Below, in pieces: positions 21,087 to 29,817 of a stretch of 64,000 nucleotides of DNA. The notes below the pieces were generated by a model. The model was given only the letters and a program-made list of their open reading frames with translations, was not told where the DNA came from and ran no database searches. The DNA comes from Microvirga terrae (GTDB taxonomy: Bacteria; Pseudomonadota; Alphaproteobacteria; Rhizobiales; Beijerinckiaceae). The DNA lies in the NCBI RefSeq assembly GCF_013307435.2, contig NZ_CP102845.1, positions 3,222,001 to 3,286,000 of the forward strand, in the 5' to 3' direction. Made by a program: the position numbers and the translations under genes. Position 1 is the first letter of the stretch. Every line of letters starts with the position of its first letter.

Positions 21087-21707
21087 ATGAAGCTCCGGCA
21101 CCGCCTGAAGAACTGGCGCAACCCGCACAACCAGACCCGCGTCCACCTTGCCCGTATGGCGGAACGCCATGGTTACGAAATCGGCGAGTTCACCTATGGT
21201 AAGCCCAAGGTCCGATTTCCGGAATCAGGCCGCAAGCTCACCATCGGCCGCTACGGCTCCATCGCCGACAAGGTGGAGATCCTGCTCGGCGGCAACCACC
21301 GCACCGACTGGGGCACGACCTATCCCTTTTCGGCCTTCCGCGACCTCTGGCCCGCGGCGCCGAAGAGCGAGGATTATCACACCTCGCGCGGCGACGTGAC
21401 CATCGGCCACGACGTGTGGCTCGGCTCCGGCGCGATCATCATGTCAGGCGTGACCATAGGGCATGGCGCGGTGGTGGCGGCCCATGCCATCGTGACCAAG
21501 GATGTCCCGCCCTATGCCATCGTCGGCGGCAATCCGGCCAGGGTGATCCGGCACCGTTTCGACCAGGAGACCATCGCGGCGCTTCTCGACGCGCGATGGT
21601 GGGACCTGCCCCGGGACAAGATCGCCACCCTCATCCCGCTGCTGCAGAGCGACCGGATCCGCGAGCTGATCGCGGCCGTGAAGGTGCTGCGGACGCAATG
21701 CTTGTGA
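21087..21707 (+). CDS. Hexapeptide O-acetyltransferase (CatB/Vat-like)
   Basis: 206 residues. Left-handed beta-helix transferase of the xenobiotic (CatB/VatD) type: [23 protein letters not shown] at about 50-72, catalytic-type His region in [17 protein letters not shown], and the hexapeptide run [30 protein letters not shown] near 125-155. Such enzymes acetylate chloramphenicol, streptogramin or cell-surface sugars; the neighbouring glycosyltransferase makes a polysaccharide substrate as likely as a drug. It is divergent from maeB, with 99 bp between starts. Confidence 0.82.
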   Translation: MKLRHRLKNWRNPHNQTRVHLARMAERHGYEIGEFTYGKPKVRFPESGRKLTIGRYGSIADKVEILLGGNHRTDWGTTYPFSAFRDLWPAAPKSEDYHTSRGDVTIGHDVWLGSGAIIMSGVTIGHGAVVAAHAIVTKDVPPYAIVGGNPARVIRHRFDQETIAALLDARWWDLPRDKIATLIPLLQSDRIRELIAAVKVLRTQCL

Positions 21708-21732
21708 GACTTCCGAAACCATCCTCCTCGTC

Positions 21733-21814
21733 ATCACCGGCTTTGTGCCGGTGATCTCGATCCGAGAAGCGCAGCGTTTCACATCATCGGGATGGCCGGG
21801 ACAAGCCTGGCCAT
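21733..21814. repeat. Paired 23-nt hairpin repeat (unit B)
   Basis: 21733-21755 (arms ATCACCGGC/GCCGGTGAT, loop TTTGT) and 21792-21814 (ATGGCCGGG/CCTGGCCAT, loop ACAAG), 59 nt start to start. The spacer CTCGATCCGAGAAGCGC matches unit A. It lies between two convergent genes. Confidence 0.82.
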
Positions 21815-21840
21815 GACGTGGGAGGAGATTTGGCAGGACG

Positions 21841-22695
21841 TCAGAACGCTTTTCGGCCCCGCATCGCCGCCCACGCGCCTGCGGCGGAGCCGGCATAGCG
21901 CTCGATCAGACTGCGCCGGAAGGTCAGGCTCGCCGCGACGGCTTTCAGCCCGTTGACCGCCGCCATGCCGGGCGCCGGGTTCGGCAGGCCGTACTTGCGG
22001 CTTACGTAAGCGCGCGACCAGGCCTGGTGCCAGCGGGACGTGAAGATGCGGCCGGGCCGTTCCCCGCTCGACCGGCCGCGCCCATGCCGCACGACGGCCT
22101 GCGGGACGTAGATCAGCGCCGAGCCGGAATCGGCCACCCGGCGGCACAGGTCGTCGTCCTCGTAGAACAGAAAGATGTTCTCGTCGAAGCCGCCGAGCTC
22201 GAGGAACACGTCGCGGCGGATGAGGAAGCAGGCGCCCGAGAAGAACGGCGCGCAGGCCTCGCCCTCGGGGACGACGAGCTTGCCGCCGGGATTAGTCAGC
22301 GAAGTCGCGAGGAGCGAGCGCGGCTGGTAGAACACGCGCCCGCTGGGCTCCACGATCTGCGGCGCGAAGAACGCCGCGTCCGGATAACGCCGCGCCGCGT
22401 CGACGAGGGCCACGACCGCGCCCCTGTCGACGACGCAGTCCGGATTGACGACCAGCACGAACGCGGTTCCGGCCGCCCGCACGCCGATGTTGTTGGCGCG
22501 GCCGTAACCCAGGTTGCGGTCATTGCGGACGACGCGCGCGCCCTGCCCTTGGGCGATGGCCACCGTGTCGTCCGTCGAGGCGTTGTCGACCACGAGCGCC
22601 GGCGCTCCGTCCGCCGCCAGCGCGCCGAGACACTCCGGCAGCGCATGGGCGCTGTCGAAGGTCACGACGATGGCGGTGACGTCGTGGGGGCTCAT
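21841..22695 (-). CDS. Family 2 glycosyltransferase
   Basis: 284 residues, GT-A fold. The N-terminus [21 protein letters not shown] and [13 protein letters not shown], then the metal-binding region [14 protein letters not shown] (about 90) and [11 protein letters not shown], are rhamnosyltransferase/WcaA-like features. Likely adds a sugar to lipopolysaccharide or another surface glycan; donor and acceptor are unknown. Its ATG overlaps the aspS stop by 4 nt, so it is co-translated with aspS although functionally unrelated. Confidence 0.88.
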   Translation of the reverse strand: MSPHDVTAIVVTFDSAHALPECLGALAADGAPALVVDNASTDDTVAIAQGQGARVVRNDRNLGYGRANNIGVRAAGTAFVLVVNPDCVVDRGAVVALVDAARRYPDAAFFAPQIVEPSGRVFYQPRSLLATSLTNPGGKLVVPEGEACAPFFSGACFLIRRDVFLELGGFDENIFLFYEDDDLCRRVADSGSALIYVPQAVVRHGRGRSSGERPGRIFTSRWHQAWSRAYVSRKYGLPNPAPGMAAVNGLKAVAASLTFRRSLIERYAGSAAGAWAAMRGRKAF

Positions 22696-24500
22696 TTCTC
22701 CTGCAGGTTCAGCCGGACGTGCAGCTCGCGGAGCTGCTTCGGCGTCGCCTCGGAGGGCGCCCCGAGCAGGAGATCTTCCGCCTTCTGGTTCATCGGGAAC
22801 AGCGTGATTTCGCGCAGGTTGTGCGCGCCGCAGAGCAGCATCACGATGCGGTCGACGCCGGCCGCCATGCCGCCGTGGGGCGGAGCGCCGTACTGGAACG
22901 CGCGGTACATGCCGCCGAACCGCTCCATGACCTCCTTCTCGCCGTAGCCGGCGATCTCGAAGGCCTTCACCATCCGGTCGGGGCGATGGTTGCGGATCGA
23001 CCCCGAGGCCATCTCGTAGCCGTTGCAGACCATGTCGTACTGGAAGGCCGTGATCTTGAGGATCGTGTCCTTGTCGGCCGGGTCGAGGGCCATGAAGGCC
23101 TCATGGTCGAAATCCGCCATGGAGAACGGGTTGTGGGAGAAGTCGATCTTCTTCTCGTCGTCGTTCCACTCGTATTGCGGGAAGTCGACGATCCAGCAGA
23201 ACTCGAACCGGTCCTTGTCGATGAGGCCGAGCTCGTCGCCGATGCGGGTACGCGCCTTGCCGGCGAGCGAGGCGGCCTTGTCCTCGGCCCCGGCCGAGAA
23301 GAACACCGCGTCGCCAGCCTTGATGCCGACCTTCTCGCGGATGACCGCCTGAGCGGCCTCCGGGATGAACTTGGCGATCGGTCCCTTGGCCTGGATCTGG
23401 CCGCCCTCCTCCTCGAACACGATGTAGCCGAGGCCTGGCGCGCCTTCCGTGCGAGCCCAGTCGTTGAGCTTGTCGAAGAACGAGCGCGGCTGCGCGGCGG
23501 CACCCGGCGCCGGGATGGCACGCACGACGCCGCCCGACTTGATCACGTTCTTGAACGCGTTGAAGGTCACGTCCTCGCGGGTGAACACCTCCGACACGTC
23601 CGCGATGATCAGCGGGTTGCGCAGGTCGGGCTTGTCGTTGCCGTATTTCAGCATGGACTCGAAATACGGGATGCGCGGGAAGACGTCGGTGACCGGCTTG
23701 CCGTCCGCGAACTCCTTGAAGGTGTCGCGGATCACCGGCTCCATGGTCTGGAAGATGTCCTCCTGGGTGACGAAGCTCATTTCCACGTCGAGCTGGTAGA
23801 ACTCGCCCGGCAGGCGATCGGCGCGCGGATCCTCATCGCGGAAGCAGGGCGCGATCTGGAAGTACCGGTCGAAGCCGGAGATCATGATCAGCTGCTTGAA
23901 CTGCTGCGGCGCCTGCGGCAGGGCGTAGAACTTGCCGGGATGGATGCGCGACGGCACCAGGAAGTCGCGCGCGCCCTCCGGCGAGGAGGCGGTCAGGATC
24001 GGCGTCGTGAACTCGAAGAAGCCGCTCTGCTGCATGCGCGAGCGCAGGCTGTTGATGATCGCCCCGCGCTTCATGATGTTGGCGTGCAGCTTCTCGCGGC
24101 GCAGGTCCAGATACCGGTACGTGAGACGGGTCTCCTCCGGGTAGTCCTGGTCGCCGAAGACCGGCATCGGCAGCTCGGCCGCCGGACCAAGCACCTCCAT
24201 GTCGGTGATGTAGACCTCGACCGTGCCGGTGGGCAGTTCCGGGTTCTCGGTGCCGGCCGGGCGCTTGCGCACCTTGCCGTCGACGCGGATCACCCATTCC
24301 GAGCGCGCGGCTTCCGCCTGCTTGAAGGCCGGGGAATCCGGATCGATCACGCATTGCGTCATGCCGTAATGGTCGCGCAGGTCGATGAACAGCACACCGC
24401 CATGGTCGCGGATGCGGTGGCACCAGCCGGAGAGCCGGGCGACCTGGCCGACATCGGATTCGCGGAGCGCGCCGCAGGTGTGGGAACGGTAACGGTGCAT
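22692..24500 (-). CDS. aspS: Aspartyl-tRNA synthetase, non-discriminating type (Asp/Asn)
   Basis: 602 residues from ATG 24500 ([13 protein letters not shown], the usual start); two in-frame ATGs lie upstream at 24512 and 24551. Bacterial-type AspRS with the N-terminal anticodon domain, a GAD insert and class II motifs ([10 protein letters not shown]; the C-terminal GVDRIVMLL). The His in [13 protein letters not shown] is the residue reported for non-discriminating enzymes that charge both tRNA-Asp and tRNA-Asn. gatA, gatB and gatC in the same window supply the matching amidotransferase. Upstream is a 334 bp gap. Confidence 0.94.
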   Translation of the reverse strand: MHRYRSHTCGALRESDVGQVARLSGWCHRIRDHGGVLFIDLRDHYGMTQCVIDPDSPAFKQAEAARSEWVIRVDGKVRKRPAGTENPELPTGTVEVYITDMEVLGPAAELPMPVFGDQDYPEETRLTYRYLDLRREKLHANIMKRGAIINSLRSRMQQSGFFEFTTPILTASSPEGARDFLVPSRIHPGKFYALPQAPQQFKQLIMISGFDRYFQIAPCFRDEDPRADRLPGEFYQLDVEMSFVTQEDIFQTMEPVIRDTFKEFADGKPVTDVFPRIPYFESMLKYGNDKPDLRNPLIIADVSEVFTREDVTFNAFKNVIKSGGVVRAIPAPGAAAQPRSFFDKLNDWARTEGAPGLGYIVFEEEGGQIQAKGPIAKFIPEAAQAVIREKVGIKAGDAVFFSAGAEDKAASLAGKARTRIGDELGLIDKDRFEFCWIVDFPQYEWNDDEKKIDFSHNPFSMADFDHEAFMALDPADKDTILKITAFQYDMVCNGYEMASGSIRNHRPDRMVKAFEIAGYGEKEVMERFGGMYRAFQYGAPPHGGMAAGVDRIVMLLCGAHNLREITLFPMNQKAEDLLLGAPSEATPKQLRELHVRLNLQEK

Positions 24501-24834
24501 GGAGGCGGACATGGAGAGGCCTGCTGGTTCGGTTTGAAGCGCAACATCCATGGGAGGCGGGGGAAGTCAAGGCGGAAGGATGAAATGTGACAGGCGCAGG
24601 CGCCCTCCGGGACAGGCGGAGCCGAGAGTATCCGACCTCCGCAGCCCTGCCGGCCCCTCGGCGCCATCAACGGCCAGGTTTCAGTGGTCCCGATTCTGAA
24701 AGCCTCGTGTTTCTTCCTGTCGCGATGGCGGTGACAAGCCAGGCCGTGGCGCCGGGTGCATCGTTGCGGCAGGACCAGGCGCTGGGGGAACGGGGTACAC
24801 AGCCCCCGCCCCTGCGTTCTCTCCGTGACGCCGC
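24501..24834. other. Gap upstream of aspS
   Basis: 334 bp without a convincing gene. It contains a GC-rich hairpin-forming stretch around 24780-24815 (GGGGGAACGGGGTACACAGCCCCC) on the way to the next small ORF. I see no recognisable regulatory RNA. Confidence 0.5.
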
Positions 24835-24948
24835 TCAGTGGATCGTCAGGCCGAGGACCGGACCCGCGAGGTTCGTCAGGCTGACGATCAGCATGAAGGT
24901 CGTGAGGGTCACACTGAGATAGAGGGAGGCGATGAAAAGGGCCTGCAT
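24835..24948 (-). CDS. 37-residue single-span membrane protein
   Basis: Minus-strand ORF below usual length cut-offs: MQALFIASLYLSVTLTTFML, then IVSLTNLAGPVLGLTIH and a TGA stop. Nearly the whole peptide is hydrophobic and fits one transmembrane helix. AGGTG lies 7 nt before the ATG. I do not recognise it; it may be one of the many small bacterial membrane proteins. It lies divergent to the 68-residue ORF at 24968. Confidence 0.5.
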   Translation of the reverse strand: MQALFIASLYLSVTLTTFMLIVSLTNLAGPVLGLTIH

Positions 24949-24967
24949 GGCGTCACCTGTCGAGGAG

Positions 24968-25174
24968 ATGACGGGAATTCTGTCCTGTTCGGCGATTCCT
25001 CACAATGGTCCCCCCGGGAGTACCCCGTTCTCGCGTGCGCCGGAGCACATCGCCCGCTTCAAGGACGCCCTCCGCCCAACGGAACAGCCACGACTGTCCG
25101 CGGACAAGGCGGTTCAGGCGTCCCGCCCCGAACCGGCACGTCGACGCTCGCGCCGCCTCGAGGCTTGGCCCTAA
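24968..25174 (+). CDS. Small hypothetical protein, 68 residues (doubtful)
   Basis: ORF starting MTGILSCSAIPHNGPPG with GAGGAG directly in front of the ATG (too close for a normal SD). The C-terminal half, IARFKDALRPTEQPRLSADK and an Arg-rich tail, uses GC-ending codons like real genes in this genome. No domain is recognised. It may be noncoding. Confidence 0.3.
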   Translation: MTGILSCSAIPHNGPPGSTPFSRAPEHIARFKDALRPTEQPRLSADKAVQASRPEPARRRSRRLEAWP

Positions 25175-25230
25175 CACAGGTTAAGGCGCCCTGTGGACCG
25201 CTTCTCTAGAAGGGTTCTAAGTGAGGTGCA

Positions 25231-25374
25231 ATGAAGCGGTCGCTTGAGGATTTCGTCGAGTACTTTTTTCGGTTCGTCCTGCTCGCGAGCGGCGTCCTCA
25301 CGGCGATTCTCCTGCTAGCGGCCGTCGCACGCCTCGTGGACACGGACGCCGTGAGCCTGTCGCACCAGCCCTAG
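25231..25374 (+). CDS. 47-residue small membrane protein
   Basis: ORF MKRSLEDFVEYFFRFVLLAS followed by GVLTAILLLAAVARLVD and a short polar tail, with GAGGTG in front of the ATG. A polar N-terminus plus one hydrophobic segment (about 14-38) fits a single-span inner-membrane protein. It is too short for standard gene calls and I do not recognise it. It precedes a gene with a candidate promoter at 25458. Confidence 0.5.
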   Translation: MKRSLEDFVEYFFRFVLLASGVLTAILLLAAVARLVDTDAVSLSHQP

Positions 25375-25457
25375 AGCGTCACTCGGACCCGAGCGAGTCC
25401 CTTCGGAAATGGATGTGGATTCCAGTGGAATTTTCCCCTCCCAGACGTCCGAAATCC

Positions 25458-25486
25458 TTGCAGAACAAAGGGTGAATTACCATATT
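25458..25486 (+). promoter_or_regulatory. Candidate promoter, possibly for a leaderless transcript
   Basis: TTGCAG (25458-25463), 17-nt spacer, CATATT (25481-25486). The expected transcription start falls on or within a nucleotide or two of the ATG at 25493. The local base composition is clearly AT-richer than its surroundings. Confidence 0.5.
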
Positions 25487-25492
25487 CTTCCT

Positions 25493-25903
25493 ATGGTTAA
25501 CACCCTCGCCACATCCCTGCTGAGACCGGCCCGGAACGCTCCCGTCGAGGAGCGGATCGAGGGCAATTGGCACGTCTATCCGTTCGACGGCGCGCTGGAG
25601 CTCGACTATGTCGACCAGGCTGGCAACGCGAGCCGGCGCTGGGTGCTGGCGCGCGAGCTGAAGGTAGGCCCCGGCAAGATGCTGCTCGGCGGCATCGACA
25701 TCCTGTCCGAGGACAGCTATCGCGGCTTCAGGGTCGACCGGATCCAACGTCTGGAGGATGCGGAAACCGGTCTCGTGGTCGAGCACAACATCCTCGACTG
25801 GCTCATGAGGCGCGCGGAGCGTCAGGCCAAGGCGCGCAGGAAGGCGGCCGCGCAAGGTGCGTCGCTCCACGCGCCGGCAACCGACCGCTTCCCCTCCGGC
25901 TAA
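25493..25903 (+). CDS. Hypothetical protein with WYL-like fold
   Basis: 136 residues from ATG 25493 (MVNTLATSLLRP). A longer frame opens at 25409 (adds 28 residues), but the candidate promoter at 25458-25486 would then lie inside the gene. The core ALELDYVDQAGNASRRWVLA ... GGIDILSEDSY and YRGFRVDRIQRLED resembles the WYL domain, which binds nucleic acids or nucleotides in transcription regulators, with the FRVDRI C-terminal motif. There is no DNA-binding domain, so a free-standing WYL-like protein is likely. No SD is seen, consistent with a leaderless mRNA. Confidence 0.55.
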   Translation: MVNTLATSLLRPARNAPVEERIEGNWHVYPFDGALELDYVDQAGNASRRWVLARELKVGPGKMLLGGIDILSEDSYRGFRVDRIQRLEDAETGLVVEHNILDWLMRRAERQAKARRKAAAQGASLHAPATDRFPSG

Positions 25904-26236
25904 AGCGGGCGACCGCACCGCGAACGCACAACGGCGCCGGAGAGGCGTCGTCGGCAGATCTGCGTCTCGCAGTCCTTGTCCGCCGTGAGCGGTGAAGCCG
26001 AGCAAGCAGCAACTCGGTCATGAAGTCCCGCTGGAAGAGGATGCGCCACCATCGCCGTCAAGCTGCGCGCCCGCTTGTTTCCCTGCTCAGCAGCAAGGGA
26101 ATGCGCCGGGCTTCTTTGGCTTTGGTGGCGGGGGCGGCGGCTTCGGATTTCCGGTGAGATGAATCGGGTCCATCATGAAGCGAGATCTCTTGCAAAACCG
26201 TCATCGTTGTGAAACTTTATTTCGTTTTGAAACGGA
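25904..26236 (+). other. Leader region of the HlyD/C39 exporter operon
   Basis: 333 bp upstream of the exporter genes. It holds the Cys/Gly-rich ORF at 25992-26162 (listed separately), an AT-rich stretch, and a weak promoter match TTGCAA (26190-26195), 17 nt, AACTTT (26213-26218). The HlyD start has no strong SD. Confidence 0.45.
25992..26162 (+). CDS. Candidate 56-residue Cys/Gly-rich peptide upstream of the exporter
   Basis: GTG-started ORF (no ATG) immediately after an in-frame stop at 25986. It encodes KPSKQQLGHEVPLEEDAPPS, then CAPACF with two cysteines, then QQQGNAPGFFGF and a run of six glycines plus FGFPVR. An acidic/Pro front, a Cys pair and a Gly/Phe tail next to a peptidase-containing exporter are what a secreted small peptide would look like, but I see no normal double-glycine leader, the SD is weak, GC3 is only about 62%, and another frame (ATG 26020, 45 codons) is also open here. 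Treat it as a candidate. Confidence 0.35.
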   Translation: MKPSKQQLGHEVPLEEDAPPSPSSCAPACFPAQQQGNAPGFFGFGGGGGGFGFPVR

Positions 26237-27487
26237 ATGACGGCATTGAAGGATCAGTTCTTTCGCCCGCAGGTTTTCGCGAGCAGCGAGCATACGGCAG
26301 CCTCGATGCCGGCTGCTCCTGTCTCGTGGCGGATCCTCTGTACCTTTCTGGCTCTCACGACGGGCGCAGCGGCTGCCTTCGTCGTCACGGCCGGCTATGC
26401 GCGAAAGGAGACGGCCACCGGGGCACTGATCTCCACGGCCGGGCTTGTTCGCGTCTCGGCAAGGCGAGTCGGCGTCATCACCGCCCTCAGGGTGCGCGAC
26501 GGCGATCGCGTCGCCCCAGGACAGGCGCTCTTCACGATTGATGCTCAGCAGGGCCTAGAGGGTGGCGGCACCGTCTCGGCAGCCCTGATCGCGTCTCTCG
26601 ACGCGCAAATTCGATTGCTCAAGGAGCAGATCGCTTCGGATCCGGCCCGCGTTGCGAACGAGATCGTTCGGCTCGAGGCTGGCATCCAGAGCGTGAAGGC
26701 ACAACGGCTGGCCGTGCTCGCCCAGCGCGATTTGCAGGCTCAACTGGTGCAGGCAGCCTCGGAGCGGCGGCAGACCCTCGCCGAACTTTTCCAAAAGGGC
26801 AGCGGCACGAAGGTCGCGCTTCAAGAGCAAGAAGCCGTCCACCTTTCCAGCCGCCAGAGCCTGGCCGATCTCGACCGCCAGCTCGCCGCAATCGACAGGG
26901 ACCTGGAGCAGGCACAACTCCAGCGCGAGCAATTGCCGGTGCAGCAAAACGATCGTGTCTCGCAACTCGGTCTGACTCTCGCTGATCGCGAGCGCGAGCG
27001 CACCGAAATCGAGTCTCGCGGCAGTCAGGTGATCAGGGCCCCCGTCGCCGGGCGCGTCACGGCCCTCCAGATCACTCCCGGGCAACTCGTGGATGCGAGC
27101 CGCCCCGTCCTCACCATCGTGCCCGAAGGCGCAGAGCTCAAAGCGGAACTCTTCGTTCCGAGCCGCGCGATCGGCTTCGTGCAACCGGGCCAGCAGGTCC
27201 GCCTCATGATCGATGCTTTTCCCTATCAGCGCTTCGGCACTCTGGACGGGTCCATCGAAACCGTCTCGCAGGCGGTCCTCGCTCCAAGCGAGGTTTTCGG
27301 TGCCGTGACTCCGAAGGAGCCGACATACCGTGTGGCCGTCCGGCTGAGGCAGCAGGGTATCCAGGCCTTTGGACGAGCGGTGCCCCTGCAGCCGGACATG
27401 GCGCTGCAGGCCGACATCGTTCTGGAGGAACGTTCGCTGCTGGCCTGGCTTCTCGAGCCCATCCTGAGCCTCCGGGGACGCATGTGA
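26237..27487 (+). CDS. HlyD-family periplasmic adaptor of a peptide exporter
   Basis: Membrane-fusion protein, 416 residues. The N-terminal FFRPQVF motif and one membrane span (about 30-55), then a split barrel-sandwich (VGVITALRVRDGDRVAPGQALF), a long alpha-helical hairpin rich in Gln/Leu/Arg (about 110-245), and a second half with RAPVAGRVTALQITPGQLVD followed by a beta-barrel. This is the CvaA/RaxA type that pairs with C39-peptidase ABC transporters. It overlaps the ABC gene by 4 nt (the ABC start is GTG at 27484), so the two are a coupled unit. No outer-membrane partner is seen nearby. Confidence 0.9.
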   Translation: MTALKDQFFRPQVFASSEHTAASMPAAPVSWRILCTFLALTTGAAAAFVVTAGYARKETATGALISTAGLVRVSARRVGVITALRVRDGDRVAPGQALFTIDAQQGLEGGGTVSAALIASLDAQIRLLKEQIASDPARVANEIVRLEAGIQSVKAQRLAVLAQRDLQAQLVQAASERRQTLAELFQKGSGTKVALQEQEAVHLSSRQSLADLDRQLAAIDRDLEQAQLQREQLPVQQNDRVSQLGLTLADRERERTEIESRGSQVIRAPVAGRVTALQITPGQLVDASRPVLTIVPEGAELKAELFVPSRAIGFVQPGQQVRLMIDAFPYQRFGTLDGSIETVSQAVLAPSEVFGAVTPKEPTYRVAVRLRQQGIQAFGRAVPLQPDMALQADIVLEERSLLAWLLEPILSLRGRM

Positions 27488-29664
27488 CCCTGCTCGACAA
27501 GATCGATTTCCTGAATGGCCCGCGACTACCGGTCCTTCTCCAGACCGAGGCGGCAGAATGCGGCCTCGCCTGCCTCGCGATGATCGCGTCCTATCACGGA
27601 CATGAGACCGATCTGGTGAGCCTGCGGGCCAGGTTCTCGGTCTCCCTGAAAGGCACCACGCTGCGGGATGTCCTTACGCTGGCTCAACGGGTCGGTATGA
27701 CGGGACGAGGACTCCGGCTGGAGCCGGAGCAGCTCAAGAAGATCAAAACCCCCTGCATCCTTCATTGGGACATGAATCACTTCGTGGTCCTGAAGGAGGC
27801 GACGAGCCGGCGGATCGTGGTTCATGACCCGGCTTCGGGCCTTCGCTCATACAGCTTGAGCGAGGCAGGACGGCATTTTACCGGCATCGCCCTTGAGTTG
27901 AGCCCGACGGAGAGCTTCGAGAAACGAAAGGATGTCACCAAAATCCCGCTCTCTTCGTTCTGGGGGCGCCTCGATGGCTTGGGTCGTGCCCTCGGGCAAG
28001 CGCTGCTGCTTTCCGCGATCCTGCAGATCCTTGCGCTCGCCGGCCCGTTCTATATGCAACTCGTCGTCGACGACGCGATCCTGAAGGGCGACAGCGGACT
28101 TCTGACGGCTCTCGCCTTGGGCTTCACGCTGCTGCTCCTGATCAATGTCGGGGCATCCTGGCTGCGATCGCAGGTGCTCATGTTTCTCGGCAACGCGCTG
28201 AACTTCCAGATGAGCGCTAACCTCTTCAACCATCTCGTGCGGCTTCCGCTCGAGTGGTTCGAGAAACGGCATATCGGAGATGTCGTGTCGCGCTTCGGAG
28301 CAACCGTGCCGATCCAGAATCTGTTCTCGCAGGGGCTGATCGGCGCGATCGTCGACGGCATCATGGGCGTTCTGACGCTGATCATGATCCTGGTCTACAG
28401 CCCTGCCCTTTCGCTCGTCGTTTTCGGAGTTCTCGTTCTCTATGCCTTGCTGAGACTGACCTCGTATCATTTCGTGCGCCGCCTGCAGGAGGAAGCAATC
28501 GAGGCGGGCGCGAAGGAGAGCTCGATTTTCATCGAGACCATCCGGGGCATTCAGAGCATCAAGATCTTCGGCCGCGAAGCCGACCGGGAGGCGCTCTGGC
28601 AGAACCGCCATGCCGACAGCATCAACAAGGGTATCCGGCAGACGCGGGTCACGATCGGGTTCAGCTCTGCGCATCAGCTGCTCTATGGACTTGAGAACGT
28701 GCTCGTCGTCTACCTGGGCGCCCGCGCCGTCATGGCGGGAGACATGAGCGTCGGGATGCTCTACGCGTTCATCTCGTACAAGGAGCAATTCCTCGACAAG
28801 ATCACCAACCTGATCGAGACCGCCCTTCAGTACCGGATGCTCGATCTGTACGTCGCGCGCCTGTCCGACATCGCGCTTACCCGGAAAGACGCGGACCATC
28901 ATGGCCGCGGAGGCCTGGTGGAGAGGAGCGTCCAGGGTGGAATTGAGTTGCGCGACGTGGCCTTCCGCTACGCCGACACCGAGCCGGAGGTTCTGTCGGG
29001 CGCGACCCTGGCGGTCGAACCGGGCGAGTTCGTCGCGATCACCGGGCCGTCGGGCGGCGGCAAGACGACGCTGCTCAAGATCATGCTCGGGCTGTTCAGG
29101 CCGACGCAGGGGCGCGTGCTGATCGACGGCACTCCCCTGGAGGATTTCGGCGTCCAGGCTTTTCGGTCCCAGATCGGCGTGGTGATGCAGGACGACCAGC
29201 TTCTGTCGGGCAGCATCGCCGAGAACATCGCGTTCTTTGATGCGCGGATCGATCTCGACCGGATGCGTGAATGCGCGACACACGCCGGGATCGACCAGGA
29301 GATCATGGCCATGCCCATGAACTATAATACGCTTGTCGGCGACATGGGCACCGTCCTGTCGGGCGGCCAGCGTCAGCGGGTGCTTCTGGCACGGGCGCTG
29401 TATCGCGGCCCTCGCGTGCTCTTCATGGACGAGGGCACCTCGCATCTCGACCTCGACAAGGAGCGGGAGGTCAACCGGGCTCTGGCCGGTCTCGCGATCA
29501 CCCGCATCGTCATCGCCCATCGGCCTGAGACGATCCGCGCGGCGGACCGGATCGTGGTGCTTCGCGAGGGCCGCGTCTCGCCGCCCATGGACACCGATGC
29601 CTTGGCCTTTGCCGAAGCGGCCCGGCAGCCCCTGGGCGGCGTGGCCGGGCTCGGCCGTGCATGA
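27484..29664 (+). CDS. Peptidase C39-containing ABC exporter (PCAT; double-glycine leader processing)
   Basis: 726 residues. The N-terminal C39 peptidase has its catalytic Cys at 26 (AECGLACL), His at 99 (MNHFVVL), Asp at 115 (HDPA) and the oxyanion Gln at 20, so the protease should be active. Then a transmembrane ABC domain (about 150-440) and an ATPase with Walker A GPSGGGKTT (about 519), LSGGQRQR (about 624) and FMDEGTSHLD. Relatives cut leader peptides after GG while pumping small cargo. GTG start overlaps the hlyD stop. The operon sits between aspS and rnd, which are near neighbours in many Rhizobiales, so it looks like an accessory insertion. Its cargo is not identified; see 25992 and 43271. 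Confidence 0.92.
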   Translation: MTLLDKIDFLNGPRLPVLLQTEAAECGLACLAMIASYHGHETDLVSLRARFSVSLKGTTLRDVLTLAQRVGMTGRGLRLEPEQLKKIKTPCILHWDMNHFVVLKEATSRRIVVHDPASGLRSYSLSEAGRHFTGIALELSPTESFEKRKDVTKIPLSSFWGRLDGLGRALGQALLLSAILQILALAGPFYMQLVVDDAILKGDSGLLTALALGFTLLLLINVGASWLRSQVLMFLGNALNFQMSANLFNHLVRLPLEWFEKRHIGDVVSRFGATVPIQNLFSQGLIGAIVDGIMGVLTLIMILVYSPALSLVVFGVLVLYALLRLTSYHFVRRLQEEAIEAGAKESSIFIETIRGIQSIKIFGREADREALWQNRHADSINKGIRQTRVTIGFSSAHQLLYGLENVLVVYLGARAVMAGDMSVGMLYAFISYKEQFLDKITNLIETALQYRMLDLYVARLSDIALTRKDADHHGRGGLVERSVQGGIELRDVAFRYADTEPEVLSGATLAVEPGEFVAITGPSGGGKTTLLKIMLGLFRPTQGRVLIDGTPLEDFGVQAFRSQIGVVMQDDQLLSGSIAENIAFFDARIDLDRMRECATHAGIDQEIMAMPMNYNTLVGDMGTVLSGGQRQRVLLARALYRGPRVLFMDEGTSHLDLDKEREVNRALAGLAITRIVIAHRPETIRAADRIVVLREGRVSPPMDTDALAFAEAARQPLGGVAGLGRA

Positions 29665-29817
29665 CGGGGCGCGGCGACGGCCCCTCATGAATTCAGAACT
29701 GAGTAACGTATCGCCATATACTTCGCCCGGAGGGCAGTTTTACCTTATCCTCCGACAATAGGCCTATCGGTCCACGGCGGACTCGCGGGCCCCGGCCCGA
29801 TGGGTTATGTACGCTTC

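Noticed and set aside
22719..24590. 623-codon plus-strand ORF opposite aspS
   Set aside because: Mirror frame; low-complexity Arg/Asp/His-rich translation.
26020..26157. 45-codon ORF (MKSRWKRMRHHRRQ...) overlapping the Gly-rich ORF
   Set aside because: Arg-rich composition typical of a shadow frame; no SD better than the alternative.
29687..29761. 24-codon ORF with SPGG after the C39 exporter
   Set aside because: Leader-like L/S at -12/-11 but -7 is Pro, weak SD, only 8 residues after GG. Possible but not convincing.
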